A stretch of 64,000 nucleotides of DNA from Tessaracoccus flavescens. GTDB taxonomy: Bacteria > Actinomycetota > Actinomycetes > Propionibacteriales > Propionibacteriaceae. The stretch spans positions 1,674,001 through 1,738,000 of the forward strand of contig NZ_CP019607.1 of NCBI RefSeq assembly GCF_001998865.1, given 5' to 3'. Made by a program: the position numbers and the translations under genes. Below the pieces are notes generated by a model. The model was not told the DNA's origin, did no database searches, and was given only the letters and a program-made list of their open reading frames with translations. Positions 45,601 to 52,368 of the stretch are shown here, one piece after another. The stretch's first letter is position 1, and each line of letters begins with the position of its first letter.

Positions 45601-45863
45601 CCTACAACGCGTCGCCGAGGGCCGCCGCCTCGTATCTGGCGCTGCGCGTGCACGGGCTCGACCCCGACGGTGACGTCCAGGTCCGCGAGCTCGTCGAGTG
45701 GGCGACCCACGCCCACGGCTTCATGAGCAGCACCGACACGGAGAACCGCCGTCGCGTCTTCGACCTCCTCGCCCCGCTGGTCGACCCGTCGCGCGACGAC
45801 GCCGAGACGTTCGCCAGACACCACCAGAAGGTGCAGCGGGGGAAGCTGTTCGGCCTGTTCTGA
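42624..45863 (+). CDS. Large soluble alpha-helical protein, unknown function
   Basis: The 1079-residue protein begins MEDWTLASSLVRRWARAPLD. It has no signal peptide or obvious membrane helix. It is almost entirely helical, with many DxxVExL-type amphipathic segments suggesting a repeat (HEAT/TPR-like) solenoid (ADLWQEIVTDFRARVGDQVP; NWTDAVRVAGIFLQW). No catalytic motif is seen. TAGGCT lies 6 bp before the ATG, suggesting a leaderless transcript. Strong third-position C/G bias matches the host, so it is probably native. It is monocistronic, followed by a perfect palindrome at 45883. Confidence 0.7.
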   Translation: MEDWTLASSLVRRWARAPLDPQVNIPGLEALLEEAGSIRDPRLRGEVEQLFRISRASFQDPAPRPEPARGDDVLTAVNLISRMMWGAHDAGASPSDEGISALAAELDDLASASAELAALDLTDLCRSQAIGRLVRYGSDGVSPARLDLLRRLFALDPATVMPRAYLMALSPFAESVVTAGRADLWQEIVTDFRARVGDQVPGDILMTLASLALPVVSDDSRWYRAEQTWDQAELLLDDARRGVEPLPAPYTDPLSVDLGLAYLRNRDLDERPFLDVVTEVYDRLYARVQTVSRPDLLTQFALFLARLRVNPRHAATIARDWADRALLDQTASRDDQVEGLAERFDSALGITRAMELVLNLRGGDDDRVMAVVDAAAPDQLPSSLELIVGEGRSPGLAERLDAAGRANADPHLGTALRLTAAAVLARSDPAAGTERFGELGGLGSGGSDEPEDLARFRFTVSQAVMPEWESPPEGIEPVDGVPLELYSDDPSKRLWAVESQFGGPAFMSALAPLDIFRENIPVLEELYSRGIADIDENVVEASVIFARRIIYGFQQHDLRDESLTWARRVAADLQHATTPRAVRARVLALHDIVREAERPEAEQAAGLMRELLRDNDADYAIVERALLLHTTHDWEEDLEPKMRTSEELIPMLIGAIEHDEYEQQDWSSLIRDHAMWLFHRYADASNWTDAVRVAGIFLQWPGDTLVYELNGVESVILRLQGHLVGMDQVTANLAHRLIDQAWDRIGELGQPSVALVEARGAVNAASDLIEQDPDAGSLVYWEALPRYRQAIDAYLADRGDERRPNLHASLAQHASSAFTHVWDRDHESQAPAGTKWLRTARAIVAFLRAGTQDLEVDVDRHLGSMVQLAALGHVFRPLDDRALVDELYERLAPLTDVERDGQHRVGIFQLLAGVGGRLASLERVQEVGQALDAERRSGSRRRADPGPLLVALAELRAAYDESGNQGLADGLVEWSRWLLYQSMLDDAATPRQPYNASPRAAASYLALRVHGLDPDGDVQVRELVEWATHAHGFMSSTDTENRRRVFDLLAPLVDPSRDDAETFARHHQKVQRGKLFGLF

Positions 45864-45882
45864 GTCGGCGGCCCCGGCTGGG

Positions 45883-45902
45883 GGCGGGAAGGCCTTCCCG
45901 CC
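45883..45902 (+). terminator. Perfect 20-bp palindrome, probable terminator
   Basis: GGCGGGAAGGCCTTCCCGCC lies 20 bp after the stop of the 1079-residue gene. It is GC-rich without a T-run, as is common in actinobacteria. Confidence 0.5.
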
Positions 45903-46072
45903 ACGAGGACGCCATGGATCGGGTGAGGAACTTGAGCACTATTCCGGGTTCGTTGGCATGAGAGGGCCTTGTCAACGGTCACTTCCGTAACGAGTCCGGA
46001 TAAGACCCTTCTATGGATGTCAAGTGGTGTGGAGTGCGTGGGTGCTCAAGGCACACCCACCCGGACGCGAAG

Positions 46073-46110
46073 CCGCCGGGCACCCGGGGCAGGACCCGGG
46101 CACCCGGCGG
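46073..46110 (-). terminator. Hairpin downstream of iolG
   Basis: CCGCCGGGCACCCGGGG (46073-46089) pairs with a near-complement at 46095-46110, forming a long stem 16 bp after the iolG stop (minus strand). Confidence 0.5.
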
Positions 46111-46125
46111 TGCTTCTCCAGGTGG

Positions 46126-47121
46126 TCAGGCGTCCAGCCGGACCGTCCTTCCGCTGCGCGCCGACTCCTCGGCCGCCTGGGCGAGGACGAGGGCGGCGAC
46201 GCCGTCGCTGACCGTCGGGGAGACGGGAGCTCCGGTGTTGATCGCGTCGATGAACGCCGTCAGCTCGTTGCTGTAGGCGTCCGCATACCTGGTCAGGAAG
46301 AAGTCCAGGTACGGCTGCTGCGATCCCGACGCCTCGGCGGTGTTGACCGACAGCGCAGTCGGCCGCAGGTTGTCCATGACGGCGGACCCGGCCGAGCCGT
46401 GCACCTCGAGGCGCTGGTCGTAGCCGGTGACGCAGCGACGGTTGTTCATCACCGTCGCGACCGCGCCGTCGGCCCCGCGCAGCATCACCACTGCGGCGTC
46501 GAAGTCGTCGACGTCGGCCAACTCGGGCAGGACCTTCTGGCCGAAGGCGCTCACCTCGACGATCTCGCCGAGGAAGAACCGCGCCTCGTCGAGGTCGTGG
46601 ATCGTCATGTCCTTGAAGATGCCGCCGCAGACCGCGACGTACTCCGCGGGCGGCGGCGCAGGGTCACGGGCCACGATGACGACCTGCTCCAGGTCGCCGA
46701 TCGAGCCGTCCTCGATGAGGTCCTTCGCGCGCCGGATCGACGGGTCATAGCGGCGCTGGAAGCCGACCATCACGGGCGGATGCTCGAAGGTCGCGAGCTC
46801 GGCGTCGAGAGCGCGTGCCTCCTCGACGTCCTTCGCGACCGGCTTCTCGACCAGCACAGCCTTGCCCGCGCGGGTCGCCGCCAGCACCTGGGGTGCGTGC
46901 AGGGGAGTGGGCGAGCCGATGATGACGGCGTCGACCTCCGGGTCGGCGAACAGGGCGTCGGCGTCCTTGTACACGCGGGCGCCGTGTACGGCCGCGAGGT
47001 CCTCTGCGGCGGTTCCCATCGGGTCGCACACCGCGACCAGTTGTGCCTGCGGATGCGCGGCCACGGCTGCGGCATGAACCTTGCCGATCCGTCCGGCACC
47101 GATGACGGCTACACGGAGCAT
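46126..47121 (-). CDS. iolG: Inositol 2-dehydrogenase (Gfo/Idh/MocA family)
   Basis: The 331-residue NAD-dependent enzyme oxidises myo-inositol to scyllo-inosose. The Rossmann motif is RVAVIGAGRIGKVHAAAVAA; EKP appears in VLVEKPVAKDVEEARALDA. The IolG-typical RRYDPSIRRAKDLIEDGSIG and GIFKDMTIHDLDEARFFLGE hold the catalytic Lys/Asp/His. AAAGGAGAAC precedes the ATG at 47121. It follows the transaldolase-family gene by 35 bp in the same direction and is presumably co-transcribed from the operator-containing promoter near 48329. Confidence 0.88.
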   Translation of the reverse strand: MLRVAVIGAGRIGKVHAAAVAAHPQAQLVAVCDPMGTAAEDLAAVHGARVYKDADALFADPEVDAVIIGSPTPLHAPQVLAATRAGKAVLVEKPVAKDVEEARALDAELATFEHPPVMVGFQRRYDPSIRRAKDLIEDGSIGDLEQVVIVARDPAPPPAEYVAVCGGIFKDMTIHDLDEARFFLGEIVEVSAFGQKVLPELADVDDFDAAVVMLRGADGAVATVMNNRRCVTGYDQRLEVHGSAGSAVMDNLRPTALSVNTAEASGSQQPYLDFFLTRYADAYSNELTAFIDAINTGAPVSPTVSDGVAALVLAQAAEESARSGRTVRLDA

Positions 47122-47156
47122 GTGGGGTTCTCCTTTTTGAGTTGTGGGTCGTTGGG

Positions 47157-48236
47157 TCAGGGGGCCGGGACGATGATGTCGCGGACGAGGGCGTCGAGGT
47201 CTGCGTCGGCCTGGAGGAACTGGCGCAGCGTCTTGCGGGTGGGGCCGAAGTCCTCGAACTCCTCGACCGTCATGCCGTCGACGTCATAGGCGCGGCGGAA
47301 GTCCTCGATCTTGTTGAGCTCGTCCAGATACTCCTGGCGCACCGGCTCGTCGATCCGGGAGACGGCCTCGTAGTCGGAGGCGTTGATGATCTCCTGCCAC
47401 TTGAACGGCGGGGAGACGACGAGGTCGCCGCCGACAAGCGCGGCCCAGTGGTAGACGTTGCGGAACGCGGCGGCAAGCACGCGCGAGCGGAAGCCGCGCT
47501 CCTGGAAGATCGCGTAGGCCTTCTTCATGGCGGCGATGCCTGCCCACTCGAGGGCGGACGGGTCGATGAAGATCTTGTCGCGGGCGACGACGTGCTTGAG
47601 CCAGTCGTCCAGGCGGCCGACCATGATCGTCACGACCGGGCCCATCTGCGAGATGTCGTGGCCCTCGGCCGCCCGGCGGTCGAGACCACGCTCGATCGCC
47701 TCGGCAGCGCGGACGGCCTGCGGCACCGAGAACGAGACGGTCACGTTGATGCTGACGCCGCGGTAGGTGGCGTCCTCGATCGCCTCGAGGCCGACCTTCG
47801 TGGCGGGGATCTTCACGACGATGTTCTCCGCGAGGCCGTCGAACTCGACGGCCTGGTCGGCCAGCGCCTTCGCGTCACGGTGGAAGCGCGGATCGGTCTG
47901 CACCGACAGGCGACCGTTGCGTCCCCTGTGCTCGTCGAAGATCGGCTTCAACAGCGCCGCGGCCTCGACGGAGAGGTCCTTGACCGCCTGCCAACCGATC
48001 TCCGACTCGCCCCAGGTCGGATTCTCGGCGGCGATCTGCTTGATCCGCGGAGCCCACTGGCCCAGCTCCGACTTGATGCAGGTGTAGGCGATGACCGGGT
48101 TGCACGTCGCGCCCACGCCGCCGAAGGAGATCGACTGGCGCAGTTCGTTCAGATCGGACGAGTCGTTCCAGAGCGCCGTCGGGGTGTTCTGGGCGGCCGT
48201 CAGCAGCGGCCCGGGCGTGTATTCGATGTCTGTCAT
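47157..48236 (-). CDS. Transaldolase-family protein in the inositol regulon
   Basis: This 359-residue TIM-barrel protein has TCNPVIAYTCIKSELGQWAP near the N-terminus and NIVVKIPATKVGLEAIEDAT, with the Schiff-base lysine of the transaldolase fold. Later come SINVTVSFSVPQAVRAAEAI and FRNVYHWAALVGGDLVVSPP. CAGGAGTTCCAG precedes the ATG at 48236. Its length matches transaldolases, yet its neighbours are iol genes. It may handle a C6/C3 sugar produced from inositol, or replace an aldolase step. The physiological reaction is not established. Confidence 0.85.
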   Translation of the reverse strand: MTDIEYTPGPLLTAAQNTPTALWNDSSDLNELRQSISFGGVGATCNPVIAYTCIKSELGQWAPRIKQIAAENPTWGESEIGWQAVKDLSVEAAALLKPIFDEHRGRNGRLSVQTDPRFHRDAKALADQAVEFDGLAENIVVKIPATKVGLEAIEDATYRGVSINVTVSFSVPQAVRAAEAIERGLDRRAAEGHDISQMGPVVTIMVGRLDDWLKHVVARDKIFIDPSALEWAGIAAMKKAYAIFQERGFRSRVLAAAFRNVYHWAALVGGDLVVSPPFKWQEIINASDYEAVSRIDEPVRQEYLDELNKIEDFRRAYDVDGMTVEEFEDFGPTRKTLRQFLQADADLDALVRDIIVPAP

Positions 48237-48328
48237 CTGGAACTCCTGTGGGGGCGAGAGGGTAGGCGGCTTCTCTGCCGCCAGTCACGGAGAACAGTCA
48301 ACCCCAATGTCTACCCAGCGTCAAGTTA

Positions 48329-48340
48329 ATGTGCATACAT
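48329..48340. promoter_or_regulatory. Putative GntR-type operator (site 2)
   Basis: ATGT-GCAT-ACAT, an inverted repeat 93 bp upstream of the transaldolase start. It shares the WTGT-N4-ACA pattern with four other promoters of the cluster. Confidence 0.5.
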
Positions 48341-48481
48341 ACGCCGAGCTTCCTGGTCCGAAACGAACGCCGGGCTTGCCGAAGTTGTCACAACGAACGT
48401 AGTTGGATGGGCGGGTGTCGTCGCGCCAGACAGGGTCCGAAGACCTGGCAATGCGGGGCGGAATCGCCCGTTGTCTCTCCC

Positions 48482-48635
48482 CGTTCCTTGAGCGGGGCCC
48501 CCGGCGGAGCCGTGGCGCCCATCGTCGAAAGGTGCCGATATGCGGTCACGGCTGAGGGTCGTTTGCGGTCGTGGTCACGGCCTTTCGACGACGCCTCGCG
48601 CGACTCCGTCGACGGAGGCTGCTCAAGGAGCGGGG
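48482..48635. repeat. Paired REP-like palindromic repeat (pair 1)
   Basis: A forward unit (CGTTCCTTGAGC ... CGTCGAAAGG, 48482-48532) faces an inverted unit (CCTTTCGACGACG ... GCTCAAGGAGCGG, 48581-48635). A partial third copy follows to about 48680. The same units recur at 55367-55531. Confidence 0.7.
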
Positions 48636-48696
48636 AAGACGCCTCGCGCGGCTCAGCCGAGCGGAGGCTCGAAAAGAACGGCCGACCCTGCGCAGA

Positions 48697-49440
48697 CTAG
48701 GAGGTGAACAGCGAGAAGCGGAACGAGTACAGCGACGGGCGGTAGACGTGCTGACCGATCTCGACCGGACGGCCCTCGGCGGTGCGGCCGACGCGGTGCA
48801 TGGTCAGCAGCGGGGAGCCCGCCTGCTCGCCCAACGTCGAGGCCTCCTCCGACGTGGCGCCGCGCGCGCCGATCTCCTGGGTCGCCGACGCGATGTCGAT
48901 CCCGCGCTGATGCAGGCACTGATACAGGCCGGCCTCGCCCAACTCCTGCCACGACGGGGCGATGTCGAGCGGGATCAGGTTGGTCAGGATCGCCAGCGGG
49001 TGGTCGTCGGCGTACCGGAGGCGGCTGACGGCGAGCAGGCCGTCTTCAGGGCCCAGCCCGAGCTGCTCGGCCTCGGCGGCCGAGGCCTGGCGCACCAGGT
49101 AGCCCAGCACCTTCGTCGTCGGGACGAAGCCGGCCTCGCTGAGGTCCTCGTTGAGCGACGACAGCTTCATCGGACGGTGGACGTGTGGGGGAGTGACGCG
49201 GGTGCCGACGCCGCGGCGTCTCGTGAGCAGGCCCTTGTTCGCCAACTCCTGCAGGGCGCGGCGCGCGGTGGGTCGGGCGACGTCGAGGCGGTTCGCCATC
49301 GAGACCTCGTCCTCGATCATCGCCCCGGCGGGCAACTCCCCGGAAAGGATGGCCGCCTCAATCGGCTGGGCGATCTGTTCGTAGAGTGGTGTCGCGGAGG
49401 ACCGGTCGATGATGATCGCTGGTGCGTACGTCTCCTCCAT
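48697..49440 (-). CDS. GntR/HutC-family transcriptional regulator (UTRA domain)
   Basis: About 247 residues from ATG 49440 (AAGGAG 7 bp upstream). The N-terminal winged helix reads ATPLYEQIAQPIEAAILSGE then RLDVARPTARRALQELANKG and LLTRRRGVGTRV. The C-terminal UTRA effector domain contains FVPTTKVLGYLVRQASAAEA and DHPLAILTNLIPLDIAPSWQ and ends with GQHVYRPSLYSFRFSLF. It is divergent from iolC with an excellent palindrome between them. It likely represses the inositol genes and responds to an inositol-derived intermediate. Confidence 0.9.
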   Translation of the reverse strand: MEETYAPAIIIDRSSATPLYEQIAQPIEAAILSGELPAGAMIEDEVSMANRLDVARPTARRALQELANKGLLTRRRGVGTRVTPPHVHRPMKLSSLNEDLSEAGFVPTTKVLGYLVRQASAAEAEQLGLGPEDGLLAVSRLRYADDHPLAILTNLIPLDIAPSWQELGEAGLYQCLHQRGIDIASATQEIGARGATSEEASTLGEQAGSPLLTMHRVGRTAEGRPVEIGQHVYRPSLYSFRFSLFTS

Positions 49441-49528
49441 GGCGGCTCCTTCTGTGCGGGGGGCCAGGCCTCGTCGCGTGGACTTGTCCAAACCGATGTT
49501 GGCGGTGATCATACAACCCGAAAGGTCA

Positions 49529-49548
49529 CTTTGTATGTGCGTACAAAG
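49529..49548. promoter_or_regulatory. GntR-type operator between regulator and iolC (site 1)
   Basis: CTTTGTATGTGCGTACAAAG is a near-perfect 20-bp inverted repeat with 7-bp perfect arms. It lies in the divergent promoter region, adjacent to a TTGACC box. Confidence 0.65.
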
Positions 49549-49601
49549 AGTTGACCGGGTGACATTTGGGCTGGCAGACTGGCCACGACGTAGGAGGTCC
49601 A

Positions 49602-50606
49602 ATGGAGGGCGACCCGACAAGCTCCCTTCCCGATCCGGCGGCGCCTGAGGTGCTCGTCATCGGGCGGTGCAGCGTGGACGTCTACCCCCTCGAAGTCGGC
49701 GTGAAGCTCGAGGACGTCGAGACCTTCGGCAAGTTCCTCGGCGGATCCGCGACCAACGTCGCCGTCGCAGCCGCCCGCTATGGACACCAGGTGACAGCCC
49801 TGACGGGGGTGGGTAACGACCCGTTCGGCAGGTTCGTCATCTCCGAACTGGAGCGGTTCGGTGTCGATGCCTCCCAGGTCGTGGTCAACGACCGCTTCAA
49901 CACGCCCGTCACGTTCTGCGAGATCTTCCCTCCCGACAACTTCCCGCTCTACTTCTACCGACAGCCCACCACACCTGACCTCGAGATCGGCCCCGGTGAC
50001 CTCCCCGTCGACCTCGACCGCTACCGGATCATCTGGCTGACCGGAACCGGCCTCGCCCACGAACCGTCGCGTTCGGCCCACCACGCCGTCGTCGCCGCGG
50101 CCACCGGGTCGACCATCGTGCTCGACCTCGACTACCGCGAGCGCTTCTGGGCCGACGAGAACGTCCCGCGGCGCGCCATGGGCGATGTGCTCCCGCACGT
50201 CGACGTCGCGATCGGCAACCTCGAGGAGTGCCGGATCGCCACCGGCGAGACCGACCCCGAGCGGGCAGCCGACGCGCTGCTCGACATGGGCGTCAGGGCC
50301 GCCATCGTGAAGCAGGGCCCGGTCGGCACCCTCGTGAAGTCGCGCACCGAGCGGGCGTTCATGCCCGCGCTTCCCGTCGAGGTGGTCAACGGCCTCGGCG
50401 CGGGGGACGCCTTCGGGGGAGCGGTGTGTCACGGGCTGCTCGAGGGCTGGCCGCTGCATCGGATCGTCGAGTTCGCCTCGGCGGCCGGCGCCATCGCCAC
50501 GATGCACATCGAATGCGCATCCATCATGCCGACGTCACGGGAGGTCGAGGAGATGCTTGCCAGGTACCCCGAGGTCACCTCGGCGCTGGAGGTCTGGTCG
50601 CGATGA
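49602..50606 (+). CDS. iolC: 5-dehydro-2-deoxygluconokinase
   Basis: The 334-residue PfkB/ribokinase-family enzyme phosphorylates 2-deoxy-5-keto-gluconate. The N-terminal segment reads VLVIGRCSVDVYPLEVGVKL, then the first PfkB motif FGKFLGGSATNVAVAAARYG. LDLDYRERFWA is typical of IolC. The second signature NGLGAGDAFGGAVCHGLLEG holds the catalytic aspartate. GGAGG lies 5 bp before the ATG at 49602. It is the first gene of a five-gene operon with the next start overlapping its stop. Confidence 0.93.
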   Translation: MEGDPTSSLPDPAAPEVLVIGRCSVDVYPLEVGVKLEDVETFGKFLGGSATNVAVAAARYGHQVTALTGVGNDPFGRFVISELERFGVDASQVVVNDRFNTPVTFCEIFPPDNFPLYFYRQPTTPDLEIGPGDLPVDLDRYRIIWLTGTGLAHEPSRSAHHAVVAAATGSTIVLDLDYRERFWADENVPRRAMGDVLPHVDVAIGNLEECRIATGETDPERAADALLDMGVRAAIVKQGPVGTLVKSRTERAFMPALPVEVVNGLGAGDAFGGAVCHGLLEGWPLHRIVEFASAAGAIATMHIECASIMPTSREVEEMLARYPEVTSALEVWSR

Positions 50607-51469
50607 GCCACGTCGAACGCCTCGCCGAGCTCCGCTTCCACCGGCCCGACGCCGTCGCCGCGGCCCTCGCCTCCCGTAGACCAGGCACCCTGCCCTCCGA
50701 CGGTCGCCGCGCGCTGTTCGTCGCCGCAGACCACCCTGGACGCGGAGCGCTCGCCGCCGCGGGAGACGCCCTCGCCATGGCCGACCGTGAGGACTACCTC
50801 GCCCGCTGCATCACGGCCCTGTCGCGCCCGGGCGTGACCGGCTTCCTCGGCACCCCCGACGTGGTCGAGGACCTTGCCCTGCTCGGCGCGCTCGACGGCA
50901 AGGTCGTGCTCGGCTCCATGAACCGCTCCGGCCTCGCCGGCTCGAACTTCGAGGTCGACGACCGGATCACCGCCTACGACCCCGACGGCATCGTCGCCGC
51001 GGGCATCGACGGCGGGAAGCTGCTCCTGCGGATCGACCTCGACGACCCCCGCACCCCCTCCGTGCTCGAACGGGCGGGCAGGGCGGTCAGCCAGTTGGCC
51101 GCGGCTGGCAGGTCGGCCGTCATCGAGCCCTTCCTCTCCTACCCGAGCCCCGAAGGCCTGGTCAACGACCTGTCCGAGGAGGCGGTCATCCGCTCGGTCA
51201 CCATCGCCTCGGCCCTCGGCAACACCTCCGCCCGCACCTGGCTGAAGATCCCCTGCACCGCCGACCTCGAGCGCGCCGTCGCCGCCACCTCCCTTCCCTG
51301 CCTGCTGCTCGGCGGCGAGGTGCCGAAGGATCCGGAACAGACGCTGTCGATGTGGCGCTCCGCGATGCGGCTGCCCAACGTGCACGGCCTCGTGCTCGGC
51401 CGTTCCCTGCTGTTCCCCCGCGACGGTGACGTCGCGGCAAACGTCGATCGAATCGTGGAGGTTCTGTGA
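50603..51469 (+). CDS. Cgl0158-type (beta/alpha)8-barrel aldolase, likely IolJ role
   Basis: The 288-residue barrel protein begins MSHVERLAELRFHRPDAVAA and has ALFVAADHPGRGALAAAGDA, VVLGSMNRSGLAGSNFEVDD and TWLKIPCTADLERAVAATSL. The last contains a lysine placed as in class I aldolases. It resembles the Cgl0158 family of corynebacterial inositol clusters. Sandwiched between iolC and iolB, with overlaps on both sides, it should cleave 2-deoxy-5-keto-gluconate 6-phosphate to dihydroxyacetone phosphate and malonate semialdehyde. Confidence 0.8.
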   Translation: MSHVERLAELRFHRPDAVAAALASRRPGTLPSDGRRALFVAADHPGRGALAAAGDALAMADREDYLARCITALSRPGVTGFLGTPDVVEDLALLGALDGKVVLGSMNRSGLAGSNFEVDDRITAYDPDGIVAAGIDGGKLLLRIDLDDPRTPSVLERAGRAVSQLAAAGRSAVIEPFLSYPSPEGLVNDLSEEAVIRSVTIASALGNTSARTWLKIPCTADLERAVAATSLPCLLLGGEVPKDPEQTLSMWRSAMRLPNVHGLVLGRSLLFPRDGDVAANVDRIVEVL

Positions 51470-52368
51470 GCGACAACGACACCTACGTCATCCGCGCCGG
51501 CTCGACGGCGCACGACCAGTTCGAGACCGACGTCGACGCCGCGCGCGCCGGGTGGGAGTGGAGTTCCATCCGCGTGCTCAACCTGCCCGCAGGCGGGGTT
51601 GAAACGATCGACACCGGCGAGGAGGAGATCCTCGTGCTCCCGCTCAGCGGCGGCTGCACCGTCGAGGTCGACGGGCAGAGCATCACCCTCGACGGCCGCC
51701 CGGAGGTCTGGACGGCGATCACCGACTACCTGTACGTCCCGCGCCGCACCACCATCACCGTGCGCAGCGAGGACGGCGGACACTTCGCCCTCCCCGGGTC
51801 GAAGGCCACCACGGACAAGCCGCTTCGCCACTGCCCGGTCACCGAGGTCGGCACCGGCCTGCGCGGAACGGGCAACTGCTCCCGCCAGGTCAACAACTAC
51901 GCGCTCGGCAATCCCGTCGAGACGTCGCACCTGCTCGTCTGCGAGGTCCTGACCCCGGGCGGCAACTGGTCGAGCTACCCGCCGCACAAGCACGACGAGC
52001 ACACCGACGTCGAGCGCGTGCTCGAGGAGATCTACTACTACGAGGTCCGTCCCGGCCGCGGCGACACCACCGGCATGGCGCTGCAGCGGATCTACCCCTC
52101 GCCTGCCGGCGACATCGACGTCTGCGCGGAGCTCCACTCCGGCGACGTCGTGATCATGCCCCACGGTTACCACGGCCCGTCCGTCGCGGCGCCCGGCTAC
52201 GACCTCTACTACCTCAACGTCATGGCAGGCCCTGCCGAGGACTCGACCTGGCTGATGACAGACGACCCCCACCACACGTGGATCCGCGACACCTGGGACG
52301 ACTCCCCGGTCGACCCGCGGCTCCCCATGACCCCCCTCAACCAGACCAGGAGTGACATCCATGAGTGA
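51466..52368 (+). CDS. iolB: 5-deoxy-glucuronate isomerase
   Basis: The 300-residue bicupin enzyme converts 5-deoxy-glucuronate to 2-deoxy-5-keto-gluconate. It has SSIRVLNLPAGGVETIDTGE in the first cupin, the diagnostic GNCSRQVNNY segment, and metal-binding residues in SSYPPHKHDEHTDVERVLEE. IYYYEVRP and VIMPHGYHGPSVAAPGYDLY follow. GTG start at 51466 overlaps the upstream stop by 4 bp. The iolD start lies just inside its 3' end. Confidence 0.94.
   Translation: MSDNDTYVIRAGSTAHDQFETDVDAARAGWEWSSIRVLNLPAGGVETIDTGEEEILVLPLSGGCTVEVDGQSITLDGRPEVWTAITDYLYVPRRTTITVRSEDGGHFALPGSKATTDKPLRHCPVTEVGTGLRGTGNCSRQVNNYALGNPVETSHLLVCEVLTPGGNWSSYPPHKHDEHTDVERVLEEIYYYEVRPGRGDTTGMALQRIYPSPAGDIDVCAELHSGDVVIMPHGYHGPSVAAPGYDLYYLNVMAGPAEDSTWLMTDDPHHTWIRDTWDDSPVDPRLPMTPLNQTRSDIHE

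Noticed and set aside
48482..48682. CRISPR array
   Set aside because: The repeated units are inverted pairs with dissimilar interiors, not regularly spaced direct repeats.
48571..49554. 327-codon plus-strand frame opposite the GntR regulator
   Set aside because: Antisense shadow. The minus strand encodes a clear GntR/UTRA protein with a Shine-Dalgarno.
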